A stretch of DNA of 64,000 nucleotides from Roseiconus nitratireducens. Lineage in GTDB: Bacteria > Planctomycetota > Planctomycetia > Pirellulales > Pirellulaceae. The position numbers and the translations under genes were made by a program. The notes beneath the pieces were generated by a model that worked only from the letters and a program-made list of their open reading frames with translations, did no database searches and was not told the DNA's origin. Where the stretch lies: contig NZ_VWOX01000001.1 in the NCBI RefSeq assembly GCF_008629675.1, positions 372,001 to 436,000 of the forward strand, read 5' to 3'. Positions 55,491-64,000 of this stretch are shown here, in pieces (positions within the stretch are counted from its first letter, which is position 1; every line of letters begins with the position of its first letter).

Positions 55491-57368
55491 ATGAGTTTGC
55501 CGATGCTCTGTCGAACCTGCTGTCTTGTCGTTTTCTCCTTCGTTTGGGCCACCTTCACATTCGCTCAGCCGCCCGGCGGGGGTAGGAAGGACCGCGAGAT
55601 CCTGGACCGGTTTGATGCCGACGAGAGTGGTTGGCTGGATCAGGCGGAACGGGAACAGGCCCGCGAGTGGTTGAAGCAGAACCCGCCCGAACGTCGAGGA
55701 TTCGATGGGCCTCCGGGAGGGCCAGGCGGACGCCCGCCCGGCCCTCCCGGAGGACGTGGCGGCTTTCCCGGTCCGGGGTTCGGCCCTCCGCCGGGCGGTG
55801 GTGAATTCGGCGGTCCCGACTTCGGGCCACCCCCAGGTTTTGGGCCACCCCCAGGTTTCGGCCCGCCGCCAGACGCGGAACGTGACGGTCGCGGCCGGGG
55901 GCCGGGCCGGTTCGGTCGTCGCGGTCCCGGCCCCGGTGGACCGAGGGGCGACCGACCGGAAGCAAGCGTGGGCATCCAAGTCGCGAAGGACTCAGTGCAA
56001 CCGCAAACCGGCGGGCTGTATGACCTCGGTGTTTTTCGCACCGTCTTCATTGACTTCGAAAATGACGATTGGGAATCGGAACTCGAGGGTTTTCACGGCA
56101 CGGACGTCGATGTCCCGGCAACCGTGACCGTCGACGGTCAAACGTACCAAGGCGTCGGCCTTCGCTTTCGAGGCATGTCTTCCTACGGCATGGTCCCGGC
56201 CGGCTACAAACGCTCGCTGAATCTTTCGGTCGACATGATCGACGATGACCAGCGACTGATGGGATACAGGACTCTCAATTTGCTGAACGGCAGTGGCGAT
56301 GATTCGATGCTCAGCACGGTGCTGTATTCCCACATCGCTCGCAAATACATCCCCGCACCTCAAGCCAACTTTGTGCGTGTGGTGATCAACGGAGAGAATT
56401 GGGGCGTGTACACGAACGTGCAACAGTTCAACAAGGATTTCCTGAAGGAGAACTATGCGAGCGCGAAGGGCGCCCGCTGGAAAGTCAGTGGTTCACCCGC
56501 CGGGGGTGGCGGCTTGGACTACCGTGGCGAAGATCCGGACGGCTACCAGTACCCCTACGAGCAGAAGTCCGGTGGCAAGAAATCGCTGGCCAAATTGATC
56601 GATTTGTGTCGCGTCCTTGACGAGACACCGGCTGAAAAGTTGCCTTCCCAGCTGGAACCGATCTGCGACGTGGATGGATTGTTGTGGTTTCTCGCACTCG
56701 ACAACGCCCTGATCAATTCTGACGGCTATTGGATCCGCGCCAGTGACTACAGCATCTACCTGGACAAGGAGGGCAAATTCCATTTCATTCCACACGACAT
56801 GAATGAAGCGTTCCGTGGCGCAGGCGGACCGGGCATGCCGGGCGGACCGGGTACGGCGGGCGGACCGAGTATGCCCGGCGGACTGGGGAATGGCCGACCG
56901 GCCCCGGGGGAACCCCGGCCGTCATTTGGCAGGGGCCGCGATGATGGGGGAGAGGGACGCGGAGGAGTTCGCGATCGCTCACGTCGGTCCCGCAGCGATG
57001 TTGAAATGGCGTCTCCGGTCGAACTGGATCCGTTGATCGGTCTGGATGATCCGCGCAAGCCTCTTCGCAGCAAGGTGCTGGCCGTGCCCGAATACCGTGA
57101 GCAATACCTGCGGAACGTCAAGCGAATTGCCGAAGAGTCACTGAATTGGGACGAACTTGGCCCCGTCGTCGCCCAATGCGTTCAGACAATCGATGAAGCA
57201 GTCCAGTCTGAAACACGAAAGCTGGGAAGCTACGAAGCGTTCGTTGCGGCGACAGCCAGCGGGGATCAGCCGAAACCGCAAGCCGAACATCGCGGCGGCC
57301 ACGGGGCGATGAACCTAAAAGCGTTCGCCGACGCCCGACGTGTGTACTTGCTGCGGGTCGTTGAGTAG
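55491..57368 (+). CDS. CotH kinase-family secreted protein with EF-hand-like and Pro/Gly region
   Basis: The 625-residue protein has a signal peptide, an EF-hand-like loop (RFDADESGWLDQAERE), a long Gly/Pro/Arg-rich linker at about 65-160 with GPPPGF repeats, then the CotH domain: IDFENDDWESELEGFHGTD, the substrate-binding ELRFRGMSSYG-like LRFRGMSS and FIPHDMNEAF with the conserved Asp. A second Gly-rich insert follows at about 440-500. CotH proteins are protein kinase-like enzymes of spore coats and other surfaces. A DUF4956 gene follows after a repeat. The start may be 55491 or the ATG at 55503. Confidence 0.92.
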   Translation: MSLPMLCRTCCLVVFSFVWATFTFAQPPGGGRKDREILDRFDADESGWLDQAEREQAREWLKQNPPERRGFDGPPGGPGGRPPGPPGGRGGFPGPGFGPPPGGGEFGGPDFGPPPGFGPPPGFGPPPDAERDGRGRGPGRFGRRGPGPGGPRGDRPEASVGIQVAKDSVQPQTGGLYDLGVFRTVFIDFENDDWESELEGFHGTDVDVPATVTVDGQTYQGVGLRFRGMSSYGMVPAGYKRSLNLSVDMIDDDQRLMGYRTLNLLNGSGDDSMLSTVLYSHIARKYIPAPQANFVRVVINGENWGVYTNVQQFNKDFLKENYASAKGARWKVSGSPAGGGGLDYRGEDPDGYQYPYEQKSGGKKSLAKLIDLCRVLDETPAEKLPSQLEPICDVDGLLWFLALDNALINSDGYWIRASDYSIYLDKEGKFHFIPHDMNEAFRGAGGPGMPGGPGTAGGPSMPGGLGNGRPAPGEPRPSFGRGRDDGGEGRGGVRDRSRRSRSDVEMASPVELDPLIGLDDPRKPLRSKVLAVPEYREQYLRNVKRIAEESLNWDELGPVVAQCVQTIDEAVQSETRKLGSYEAFVAATASGDQPKPQAEHRGGHGAMNLKAFADARRVYLLRVVE

Positions 57369-57435
57369 AGCAGCGAACATTGGTAACCCTTTCGTCTCTT
57401 TCACCTTTAGTTGAGCCATGTATCCGAGAGCCTAA

Positions 57436-57566
57436 CTGGACAGCGTCACTTTAAATCAAAAACACCGTGATTTGCGGTGCAATGAGCGGCAAGGCACTAG
57501 CCACCGGTTGAGTCGAGAAAAACCGCGGCTAGCGCCACGCGGCTCACCCAACGTGGAGCTGTCCAG
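57436..57566 (-). repeat. 131-bp TIR element, full inverted copy F
   Basis: Same length as copy A, and aligns to it in reverse orientation. Ends are CTGGACAGCTCCACGTTGGG on the minus strand and CTGGACAGCGTCACTTTAAA on the plus strand. The inner GCTAGCCGCGG palindrome is conserved. No clear target-site duplication: TAA on one side, CGAA on the other. The gap 57369-57715 holds no gene. Confidence 0.85.
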
Positions 57567-57573
57567 CGAACCG

Positions 57574-57684
57574 GTTGTTGGTTTTCAGGCAGGGCGCCCT
57601 GCAATGTCGCCTTCTGCTCCGCAAACGTAGCGGGATTGAACGCAACTTTCACGGAGTGAAAGGCGACGATCGAAAACCAACAAC
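57574..57684. repeat. 111-bp element with 13-bp perfect terminal inverted repeats
   Basis: The ends GTTGTTGGTTTTC (57574-57586) and GAAAACCAACAAC (57672-57684) are perfect inverted repeats. The interior has the 50-bp repeat shared with 53707-53756 and CTTTCACGGAGTGAAAG. It lies 8 bases after the 131-bp copy F, just upstream of the DUF4956 gene. It has no coding capacity. Confidence 0.75.
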
Positions 57685-57715
57685 TGGCTGAGCGGCTTTC
57701 GGCACGGACCGCACG

Positions 57716-58366
57716 ATGGAATTTCTTGAAATCCCTTTGTATGACGACTACATCATCAAACTGCTGGTGCGGTTTGGGATTGACCTGGTCTTTTTGAGTC
57801 TGGTCGTCGCGTTTGTCATCTATCCGAATCAGCGGGAACGCAACTTCGCGTTCACCGCCGTGATGCTGAACGTCACGGTGTTCTTCATCTGTTTCACTCT
57901 GAAGAAACTGGAGATCGACATCGGGATGGCACTCGGATTGTTCGCCATCTTTGGCGTGCTGCGCTATCGCACCGATGCGATCGGGACGAAGGAGATGACG
58001 TATCTGTTCATCTTGATCGGCATCGCGGTGATCAATTCGCTTTCGAACAAGAAAACAAGCTATGCGGAAATCGTGTTGGTGAACTCGCTGATCTTTTCCG
58101 CCGCGATGCTGAAAGAATGGATCGTCGGGCGGGTCCCGCCGGAGGCATCCGAGACCGCCAAACCGAAGAAGAACGGGAATGGCAACGGTGACGGCAAGGC
58201 GAGCAAGTACACGATCGAGTACGACAAGGTCGAACTACTCGGTGAGACGACTCGGCAAGTCCTCCTGGACGATCTTCGCGGCCGCACCGGAATGAACATC
58301 ACCAAGGTGCAGGTCAAAAGCATCGACTTGGCCGCGAACAAAGCGACGTTGTTGGTTTGGTGTTGA
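57716..58366 (+). CDS. DUF4956 membrane protein
   Basis: The 216-residue protein has four hydrophobic segments in its first 140 residues, with ALGLFAIFGVLRYRTDAIGTKEMTYLFILIG-like sequence (conserved RYRT and EMTYLF), a Gly/Asn/Lys linker and a soluble C-terminal domain. DUF4956 genes often occur with VTC-type polyphosphate polymerase and CotH genes; here CotH is present and no VTC domain is seen. It may serve a surface polymer or transport role (inference). Confidence 0.92.
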   Translation: MEFLEIPLYDDYIIKLLVRFGIDLVFLSLVVAFVIYPNQRERNFAFTAVMLNVTVFFICFTLKKLEIDIGMALGLFAIFGVLRYRTDAIGTKEMTYLFILIGIAVINSLSNKKTSYAEIVLVNSLIFSAAMLKEWIVGRVPPEASETAKPKKNGNGNGDGKASKYTIEYDKVELLGETTRQVLLDDLRGRTGMNITKVQVKSIDLAANKATLLVWC

Positions 58367-58593
58367 TCGCCGGGGTATCCGCATTGTCATCGCGAACGTG
58401 ACATCGATCCGAGCCAAAAGAGCCGGCCCGGAACCATGCATCTTCCAATGAACGCTTCAGCGATCGGCCGGATGGTGAAGATTCAGCCACGGACGGAACC
58501 GAGTCCGCTGCAGCGTGCTGACAGCTGGGCAGAACCTAACGAAGTAGGCTGTGAAAAGCGTCGGCGGAATCCCCATCGCCAGTGACAAACGCG

Positions 58594-59844
58594 TCAGAGA
58601 CTCTGGTTGGACGGAACCACAGACGCGGCGGCGTTGTCACGTTTCACGACGAACCGCATTCGTGTGTCGCCATTGACCGAAATGCTGTAGCGGGCATTCG
58701 GATCGAGATTGGACGGCGGGACCACGCTGGAGACGGAGTAGCCCGGAACGCGGACGCTGACTTCGAACTTTTCGTTAGGGACATCATTGAGTTGAACTTC
58801 AACACTGGACCGTTGAGCAAGAACTGCCTTTGACCCTCGCCACGCGTCCGGTCGACCGATTCTCACATAACTGTCCTTGGGAAGCGGCGATCCGTCGTCC
58901 GTTTTGAAACTGAGGGTGAGGGTTGAAGGTTCCACCAACGAGACATCCCCGAATTCGGCACACTCGCCGTGCCCTGGCGCTCGAACGAGGCTAACCGGCA
59001 ACGCTGCCGGAGCACTCTGCCCGGTATGCGTGTAAAGGGTGTACTCTCGATCGGGCGGTAAGTTTTGGAAGTGGAAAACTCCGGACCCGTCGGTGAAGAT
59101 CTCTCGCGGGGTCACGACGTTCCCGATCATCCGGTTCTTCTGAACACACCCGACTTCGACGGACGAAACAGGTCGGCCTTCAAACACCAGCTTTCCTTTC
59201 AAACTTGCCCCCTGTCCGAGTCGGATGACGAGCGGTTGGTCATCCGGTTTGAACCACTGGGTGTCTTCGGGGGAAAAACCGTTGGCAACGGCACGGACGT
59301 CGAATCCGCTGATGTGATCTCCCACCAAAAGTTCGAATCCTCCCGAGTCGTCCGTGAGAGTCAACGTTGTCACCGAATCGTCGGCACCTCCGATTCGTCC
59401 CCCGGCACGGCGGATCATCCGCGTGCGTATTTCTGCCCCGGCGATGGGTTGTCCGGTCAGGTCGACCACGCTTCCGCGGACGTTCGTGTTTCGGTTTAGA
59501 CTGGAAATCGTCTTGAGTTCGATGGTGACATCCGGCTCATCACCGGGGTCATAGTACTCGGTCACTGCACCCTGGTAGCCATGTGCCCCAGCGGCCAGCG
59601 TGAACAGCAGCTTGTCGGAAAGACCGGTGATTTGAAAATCACCGTTCTCATCGGTCATCGTCCGCTTCGCACAGTCTCGGTAGCACGACGGACAGGTCGT
59701 CAAGGGCCCGAGACGCGGCCGCGCCGTGCTGACCACGACAATGGCTTTTGAAATCGGTTTTCCGTCCGAATCGAGAACCCGGCCGGATAGCTCGGACGTC
59801 GTGGCAGAGAGAAGTACGCAGGCGGCGAGCATCAACATGGACAT
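58594..59844 (-). CDS. Exported carboxypeptidase-regulatory-like repeat protein
   Basis: The 416-residue protein begins with a short signal peptide (MSMLMLAACVLLSATTS; LAAC resembles a lipobox but is very close to the N-terminus). It contains at least three beta-sandwich regulatory domains, each beginning with G-x-V-x-D-x-x-G-x-P-I-x-x-A, for example SGRVLDSDGKPISKAIV at 20-36 and RGSVVDLTGQPIAGAEI. It follows the M56 gene by 48 bases on the same strand and is probably part of that operon. Ligand unknown. Confidence 0.85.
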   Translation of the reverse strand: MSMLMLAACVLLSATTSELSGRVLDSDGKPISKAIVVVSTARPRLGPLTTCPSCYRDCAKRTMTDENGDFQITGLSDKLLFTLAAGAHGYQGAVTEYYDPGDEPDVTIELKTISSLNRNTNVRGSVVDLTGQPIAGAEIRTRMIRRAGGRIGGADDSVTTLTLTDDSGGFELLVGDHISGFDVRAVANGFSPEDTQWFKPDDQPLVIRLGQGASLKGKLVFEGRPVSSVEVGCVQKNRMIGNVVTPREIFTDGSGVFHFQNLPPDREYTLYTHTGQSAPAALPVSLVRAPGHGECAEFGDVSLVEPSTLTLSFKTDDGSPLPKDSYVRIGRPDAWRGSKAVLAQRSSVEVQLNDVPNEKFEVSVRVPGYSVSSVVPPSNLDPNARYSISVNGDTRMRFVVKRDNAAASVVPSNQSL

Positions 59845-59892
59845 CGTCCGGCTCCCGATTCAGTTGGAAAGAAAAGCGGAAAGGCGAAAAAA

Positions 59893-62800
59893 TCAATTGG
59901 TTTTTCTGACACGAATCGGTTTCAGCCTTGGAAGCGGTTGGTCGACATTCGCACCGACCAACCGTACGGTCAAATCCGTCGTGCCTGTCGGGACGGTCAC
60001 CATATTTGTAGGTGCTCGCTGAGATCGGTCCGCTGGGCGCTTGCCGGAGACAATGATACGAAACTTTCCCGGTGGCATTCGTCGGAGAACAAATCGGCCT
60101 TGCAAATCCGTGGCCCACTGGCTGGCTTCGTGATGTCCCAGCCAAAGGTTGGGGTTTGCATCGGAATGCCTAAGGACATGCACCCGCGCATCGGCGACAG
60201 GGTTACCGTCGGCATCGACGACTCGACCGGCAATCTGCTCCGAACCACGATAGAACTGGAAGTCGCGAACGCTGACCTTCTCGCCTCCGGACGGCGTTGC
60301 ACTGTAGCCAGTTCCCACCGAATTCGACTCCCCCGGAATTGATTGGACATGTACCGAATAACGCTTGTCATTTGAAACCGGCAGCGTGTAAATGCCCTTC
60401 GCGTCTGTGGTCACGATCTGATTGTTCGCGACGCGAAACGAAGTCACTGAACGTCCGCCGCTGGAAGTTACAGCCGGCCTAGACTCGCCGATTGCAACCT
60501 TGGCCCCGGCGACGGGTCTGCCGTTCAGCAGCACGCGACCTTCGAGCCTGGGAGCTCGAGAGAGGACCATCGATAGGACTCCGTTGCTTGATTCAGAGAT
60601 CTTTGCCGATCCCTTGTAGGGAACGTCGTCGGCCCCGGTCGATGACACGTCCACCCACGCTCCATCGCTCACGATGCCCCGCGGCAACAAACTGGCTCGA
60701 CCGAGTGCATTGGTTGTGGCCGGATCGGCCTTCTCGACCACTCTTGTGTCATTCCGGCCGGAGCTCATCTGACGAGTTTCTTCATCCCGAAGAATCACGT
60801 TTGCGTCCCGAGCGGGACTGCCGTCGGGCAGCGAGACGATGACCTGAATCGACTGAGACTTGGCGATCACAACCGGATCGAGTGTCACCGGGGATCCGTC
60901 GGATACGTCGACGGATCGCATTGAGCCGTCGATGCTTTCCGAAGCATCAAGCTGCCGGCGGGCCTCGCTTGCCGTCGGAAGGTCCCACCCATCCTGTTCG
61001 CTGCAGAAGACAATGGCATGCTTGCCCGGTGGGAGCGTTAAATCGAATAGACCACTTTCATCCGACTCATCCGAGAACACAAGTCCCTGCGCCGATGCCA
61101 ACACACTGATTCCCTCAATGGATGCTCCGTTGCGGTCGACGACGGTTCCACTGATCGAGACTCCCTTTTCGACGATCACATCGAAGGGCTTTCCCGCTAG
61201 CAATGATTCGACATCCAGACGCTGGCTGCTGGGCAGGTACCCGCTGCCATCCTCGAACCTTACACCCAGCGTGATGTCGCTGCGGGTTGATTTGTCGGGA
61301 TTGGATCCCGCGATGTCTCTCGTTGAAACAAGGTACTCGACGCGACCATTCCGATCACTGCGAGCGCGTTTCACCAAGCCGCCAAAGTGGACAATTGCGT
61401 CGGCGACGGCGTTGCCGTTCGAATCTCGGATGCGGCCGGAAATCTTCACACCGGGATCGGCAACCAAGCGAATCGGTCGGTCGAAGGCTGGGGGCGTCCT
61501 TAAAAAGAAGGCGCTGTTCGCATCAGCAGGCGTCAGCTCGTCCGATGTCGGCACATTGCCTACCGCTCCCGCGGAATCGGGGTCCAAAACCCAGAAGGAG
61601 GCAAACATCGACTGAGGTACATGGTGGAAGGTGAATTGGCCCTGCTGGTCACTTCGAGTTCGCAACGTTAGTTGACTGCATTGCAGGTCCAGGCTCTCCT
61701 CAGACCAAGGATCCGCTGCGGGAGCGATCAGATGGAAAAGGCTGACAGTTGCATTTGGAATAGGTTCACCGGCGGGTGTGACGTAGGTTCCCGAAAGCGA
61801 TGTCGTCGCGGTCAGTTCAACCCTGGTATTTTCGTATCTTCGGCGTCTACCTTTTTCGCGTCCGAGTTTTGCGAATCCGACGCCGATTTCAGGATGTGCG
61901 GCCACCACATCGCCGCTCCAGGTGCCCTTCGCGGTGGATCGGTAGGTGGGTGCCGTGACGCCCTTGAATTCGAACCGACCCTGCGAGTCACTGATGGTTC
62001 TGGCAAGCACATCGCTGACTTGGCGAAGGTGGAGTTCTTCGTCAGATTCGACGGGATTGTTTATCAACCCCCAACTAATCCGCTGCGTGCTGGAATCACG
62101 AAGCACAACGATGGCGTCGGCAATGGGCCGACCATCCTGTGCGACAACGGTGCCCGATAGATCGATCACCGCTATCGCAGTCTCGTGCTCAGCTGGCTCG
62201 CGCGGTGCCGCCCTTTGGATTCTCATCCACAAGTCTTCGTCGCCAGGATCGGCAGGATCCAGTTTGATTGCCGTCTCGATTGGAGCGGCAGGATCTGTTC
62301 CGTTCGACGACTGCGCGGCGGAAGTCGGACCGCGGTTGTCACCTTGACCAACTCTTTGACGGGGCTCCTGAACAGACGCGGCCGCGTCGGCTGGGCTTTG
62401 ATCCGTGTCTTGTGGCACTTGGGCTCGGGTGATTCTGAACGGCACCGCCGACAGCGCGGCAAACGCAATGACGAATCCAACGGCAATCCTGATCCAAAGC
62501 TTGTGAGATATCGAGCGGTTCGCTTTTCCATCCAAAACCAATCGAAGTCGCTGTTCCAAATCGTCACTCGCGGACATCGCTATCGCCGACGTCGTCGCGA
62601 GCGATCTGCGTTGAGCAAAGTCGGACGCTCGTGCGACGACAGAGACCAGACATGCCGCGTAACGTTCTGCTGGCAACCCCGACACGGACGCCAGGTCAAC
62701 CAACTCCCGGTCGGTCGCCCATTCACGCGATTCCGTTAAGCGCCGATCGAGATACCAACTGGCGGGATGAAACCAGTACATCACCCGATTGAATGCGGAC

Positions 62801-63639
62801 AAGTGGCGGATCACAGTGTCGTGACGCCGAATGTGAATCAACTCATGCATCAACGTCGCACGGCGCTCGTGATCTGACCACGTGGTAAAACCGGTGGGCA
62901 ACACGACGAAGGGTCGAAGGAGCCCACATGCCATTGGGAAAGCGATCTCGTGACTGAGGAAAATGTTTGGCATCTGTTTGAGATCAACAATCTTGGCACA
63001 ATCCGACGCCATCGCGATCGTGTCACCGTCGGCCGTTAGGCTCCGGGACACGATCCCGCGAAGCAGAAGCGTCCCGACCACCAACCGCTGGACGAACCAC
63101 AAAACGCCCGCGAAATAAAAGATCATCAGCCATCCATCGATGCCTGCCGAGCGGAATGAAATCTCGTCCGAATCGTCATTGGGGCGAGGGATTCTTTCGA
63201 CACTCGGTTGCGCCGTTTTCCGGTTGGCTGGAATTGGACCCGCTCGCAGTGGACCAATTTGATCAGAATGACGAACAGCAAATCGGTTCTCCATCAACCG
63301 GGCGGTGCCTGCAAACTCGCTGGCATCTGGATCGCGTTTCTCCGTTGATCCGACAGCGGAGGTGGTCATGCGAGACGCTTCGCCTGTGACAGGCTCAGCA
63401 AAGGTGACACGAAAAAACGGACCGATTTGAACTAGACTTAACGGGCAGCCGATCAAGCAGACCAGAATTGCCGCCAACCAGATCGAATGAGTTCGGCTCG
63501 GACTGCGACGCGCCATCGCCCGGGCCACCGCGGCGGAGACCAGCACGATCAATCCCACCTGAACGCTGAGCCCAATCACTCGTCCCAATGGATCGACGAG
63601 CAACCAGTCCACCGCCCCCCAGCATTGCTCCTGAGTCAT
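59893..63639 (-). CDS. M56/BlaR1-type metalloprotease fused to carboxypeptidase-regulatory repeats
   Basis: The 1248-residue protein starts with a BlaR1-like membrane part: helices near 21-40, 52-72, 168-195 and about 385-405, the zinc motif H265-E-L-I-H269 and ESREWATD (about 303-310) as third ligand region. The C-terminal 750 residues are a chain of carboxypeptidase-regulatory-like beta domains (repeated G-x-V-x-D-x-x-G-x-x-I/V-x-x-A). Unlike BlaR1 there is no penicillin-binding sensor domain. In such systems the protease cleaves a BlaI repressor; the BlaI gene overlaps it by ATGA. The sensed ligand would be bound by the repeat domains (inference). Confidence 0.93.
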   Translation of the reverse strand: MTQEQCWGAVDWLLVDPLGRVIGLSVQVGLIVLVSAAVARAMARRSPSRTHSIWLAAILVCLIGCPLSLVQIGPFFRVTFAEPVTGEASRMTTSAVGSTEKRDPDASEFAGTARLMENRFAVRHSDQIGPLRAGPIPANRKTAQPSVERIPRPNDDSDEISFRSAGIDGWLMIFYFAGVLWFVQRLVVGTLLLRGIVSRSLTADGDTIAMASDCAKIVDLKQMPNIFLSHEIAFPMACGLLRPFVVLPTGFTTWSDHERRATLMHELIHIRRHDTVIRHLSAFNRVMYWFHPASWYLDRRLTESREWATDRELVDLASVSGLPAERYAACLVSVVARASDFAQRRSLATTSAIAMSASDDLEQRLRLVLDGKANRSISHKLWIRIAVGFVIAFAALSAVPFRITRAQVPQDTDQSPADAAASVQEPRQRVGQGDNRGPTSAAQSSNGTDPAAPIETAIKLDPADPGDEDLWMRIQRAAPREPAEHETAIAVIDLSGTVVAQDGRPIADAIVVLRDSSTQRISWGLINNPVESDEELHLRQVSDVLARTISDSQGRFEFKGVTAPTYRSTAKGTWSGDVVAAHPEIGVGFAKLGREKGRRRRYENTRVELTATTSLSGTYVTPAGEPIPNATVSLFHLIAPAADPWSEESLDLQCSQLTLRTRSDQQGQFTFHHVPQSMFASFWVLDPDSAGAVGNVPTSDELTPADANSAFFLRTPPAFDRPIRLVADPGVKISGRIRDSNGNAVADAIVHFGGLVKRARSDRNGRVEYLVSTRDIAGSNPDKSTRSDITLGVRFEDGSGYLPSSQRLDVESLLAGKPFDVIVEKGVSISGTVVDRNGASIEGISVLASAQGLVFSDESDESGLFDLTLPPGKHAIVFCSEQDGWDLPTASEARRQLDASESIDGSMRSVDVSDGSPVTLDPVVIAKSQSIQVIVSLPDGSPARDANVILRDEETRQMSSGRNDTRVVEKADPATTNALGRASLLPRGIVSDGAWVDVSSTGADDVPYKGSAKISESSNGVLSMVLSRAPRLEGRVLLNGRPVAGAKVAIGESRPAVTSSGGRSVTSFRVANNQIVTTDAKGIYTLPVSNDKRYSVHVQSIPGESNSVGTGYSATPSGGEKVSVRDFQFYRGSEQIAGRVVDADGNPVADARVHVLRHSDANPNLWLGHHEASQWATDLQGRFVLRRMPPGKFRIIVSGKRPADRSQRAPTNMVTVPTGTTDLTVRLVGANVDQPLPRLKPIRVRKTN

Positions 63640-64000
63640 CTCTTCTCACCCCGTGAATGCGCATTGAGAAGCTTCCGGAGACGCTTGATCTCGTCTCCGG
63701 TGAGCTCTGTTTTTGGATCGGCCAAGTGCGCCGCCAAAGCGTCCTCGACCGAACCGGCGAAGAATACGTCGAGAACGCGACGTAAGGCCGATGCCGCGGC
63801 ACTCTTTCTTGGGACCGCGGGCCGATACACATAGCGTTTCCCGACGCGGCGGTGGTTGACCGCTCCCTTCGACTCGAGCGACCGTAGCTGGGTGCGTACC
63901 GTGGCGTTGGCGACGTCATCGTTCAGCGCACCAACAATCTCATTGGCAGTGCATTCACCGAGACGGTAGATGATCTCGAGAATTTCGCGTTCGCGGCGGG
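63636..64000 (-). CDS. BlaI/MecI/CopY-family repressor, C-terminal part (cut by window edge)
   Basis: About 120 codons are present; the N-terminus is outside the window. The winged helix is recognised from EILEIIYRLGECTANEIV and ATVRTQLRSLESKGAV, followed by RRVGKRYVYRPAVP and a helical dimerisation tail with LADPKTELTGDEIKRLRKLL. It represses the operon with the M56 protease that starts at its stop (ATGA), which is the usual BlaR/BlaI arrangement. Induction would need cleavage by the M56 protein. Confidence 0.92.
   Translation of the reverse strand, partial: RREREILEIIYRLGECTANEIVGALNDDVANATVRTQLRSLESKGAVNHRRVGKRYVYRPAVPRKSAAASALRRVLDVFFAGSVEDALAAHLADPKTELTGDEIKRLRKLLNAHSRGEKR

Noticed and set aside
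55640..56050. A Pro/Gly-rich minus-strand frame within the CotH gene.
   Set aside because: It is the complement of the Gly/Pro-rich linker of CotH, not a separate gene.

Overview
The window looks like chromosomal DNA of a planctomycete, most likely of the Pirellulaceae (Rhodopirellula-like) group. The case rests on gene content: three formylglycine sulfatases, a DUF1559 pseudopilin-like protein with a small lipoprotein beside it, a paired PSD1/DUF1549-DUF1553 cytochrome protein and DUF1501 protein, a Sigma70_ECF-type sigma factor, PrkC/PknB-like kinases, BlaI/M56 genes with carboxypeptidase-regulatory repeats, a CotH protein, and high GC. Genes are spaced by many short dispersed and palindromic repeats.

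Layout. 1-4.1 kb: edge of a zinc-ribbon protein, two exported proteins, then a two-gene unit that is the most remarkable part of the window. It has a 235-residue protein with ten repeats of a TTxxxxEE-type motif, followed without a gap by an ATP-grasp enzyme. This is the signature of a graspetide (omega-ester peptide, plesiocin-like) locus with an unusually large multi-core precursor. 4.3-13.2 kb: ECF sigma factor, sulfatase, FG-GAP protein, membrane protein, DUF1559 protein with lipoprotein, kinase-PAS protein. 13.4-18.8 kb: a minus-strand operon for a group 3b-type NiFe hydrogenase (gamma, small and large subunits, maturation protease) running into a thioredoxin/CcdA-like protein. 19.0-23.3 kb: an HlyD/FtsX/ABC-ATPase exporter operon. 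23.6-36.6 kb: a hydrolase, a cyclic-nucleotide-binding protein, the missing hydrogenase beta subunit, a P-type cation ATPase, a hypothetical protein, a zinc alcohol dehydrogenase, a PolX-like HhH protein, PEP synthase and glucose-6-phosphate isomerase. Together this reads as a low-oxygen or fermentative redox and carbon module (inference). 37.4-41.4 kb: the PSD1 and DUF1501 pair. 41.5-48.6 kb: ribosomal protein L21, a membrane-anchored kinase, QueD, an OleA-type thiolase, a GATase-like protein without its nucleophile, TatA/TatB-like proteins and a PH-domain protein. 49.07 kb: tRNA-Val(CAC). 49.6-53.5 kb: a sulfatase-sialidase fusion and a second sulfatase. 53.9-58.4 kb: a small exported protein, an XRE regulator with DUF2975 protein and a clear promoter/operator region, CotH and DUF4956. 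58.6-64 kb: a BlaI, M56 peptidase and carboxypeptidase-regulatory protein operon cut by the window edge.

A 131-bp element with terminal inverted repeats occurs in six copies, complete and partial. One full copy is flanked by TTAG on both sides and abuts the stop codon of the graspetide ATP-grasp gene. Other repeat families (a 68-bp tandem array, a 97-bp direct repeat, a 111-bp element with 13-bp inverted ends) fill most of the longer gene-free stretches. No CRISPR array, prophage, transposase, rRNA or replication origin was seen. All functional calls are from reading the sequence; no database search was run.
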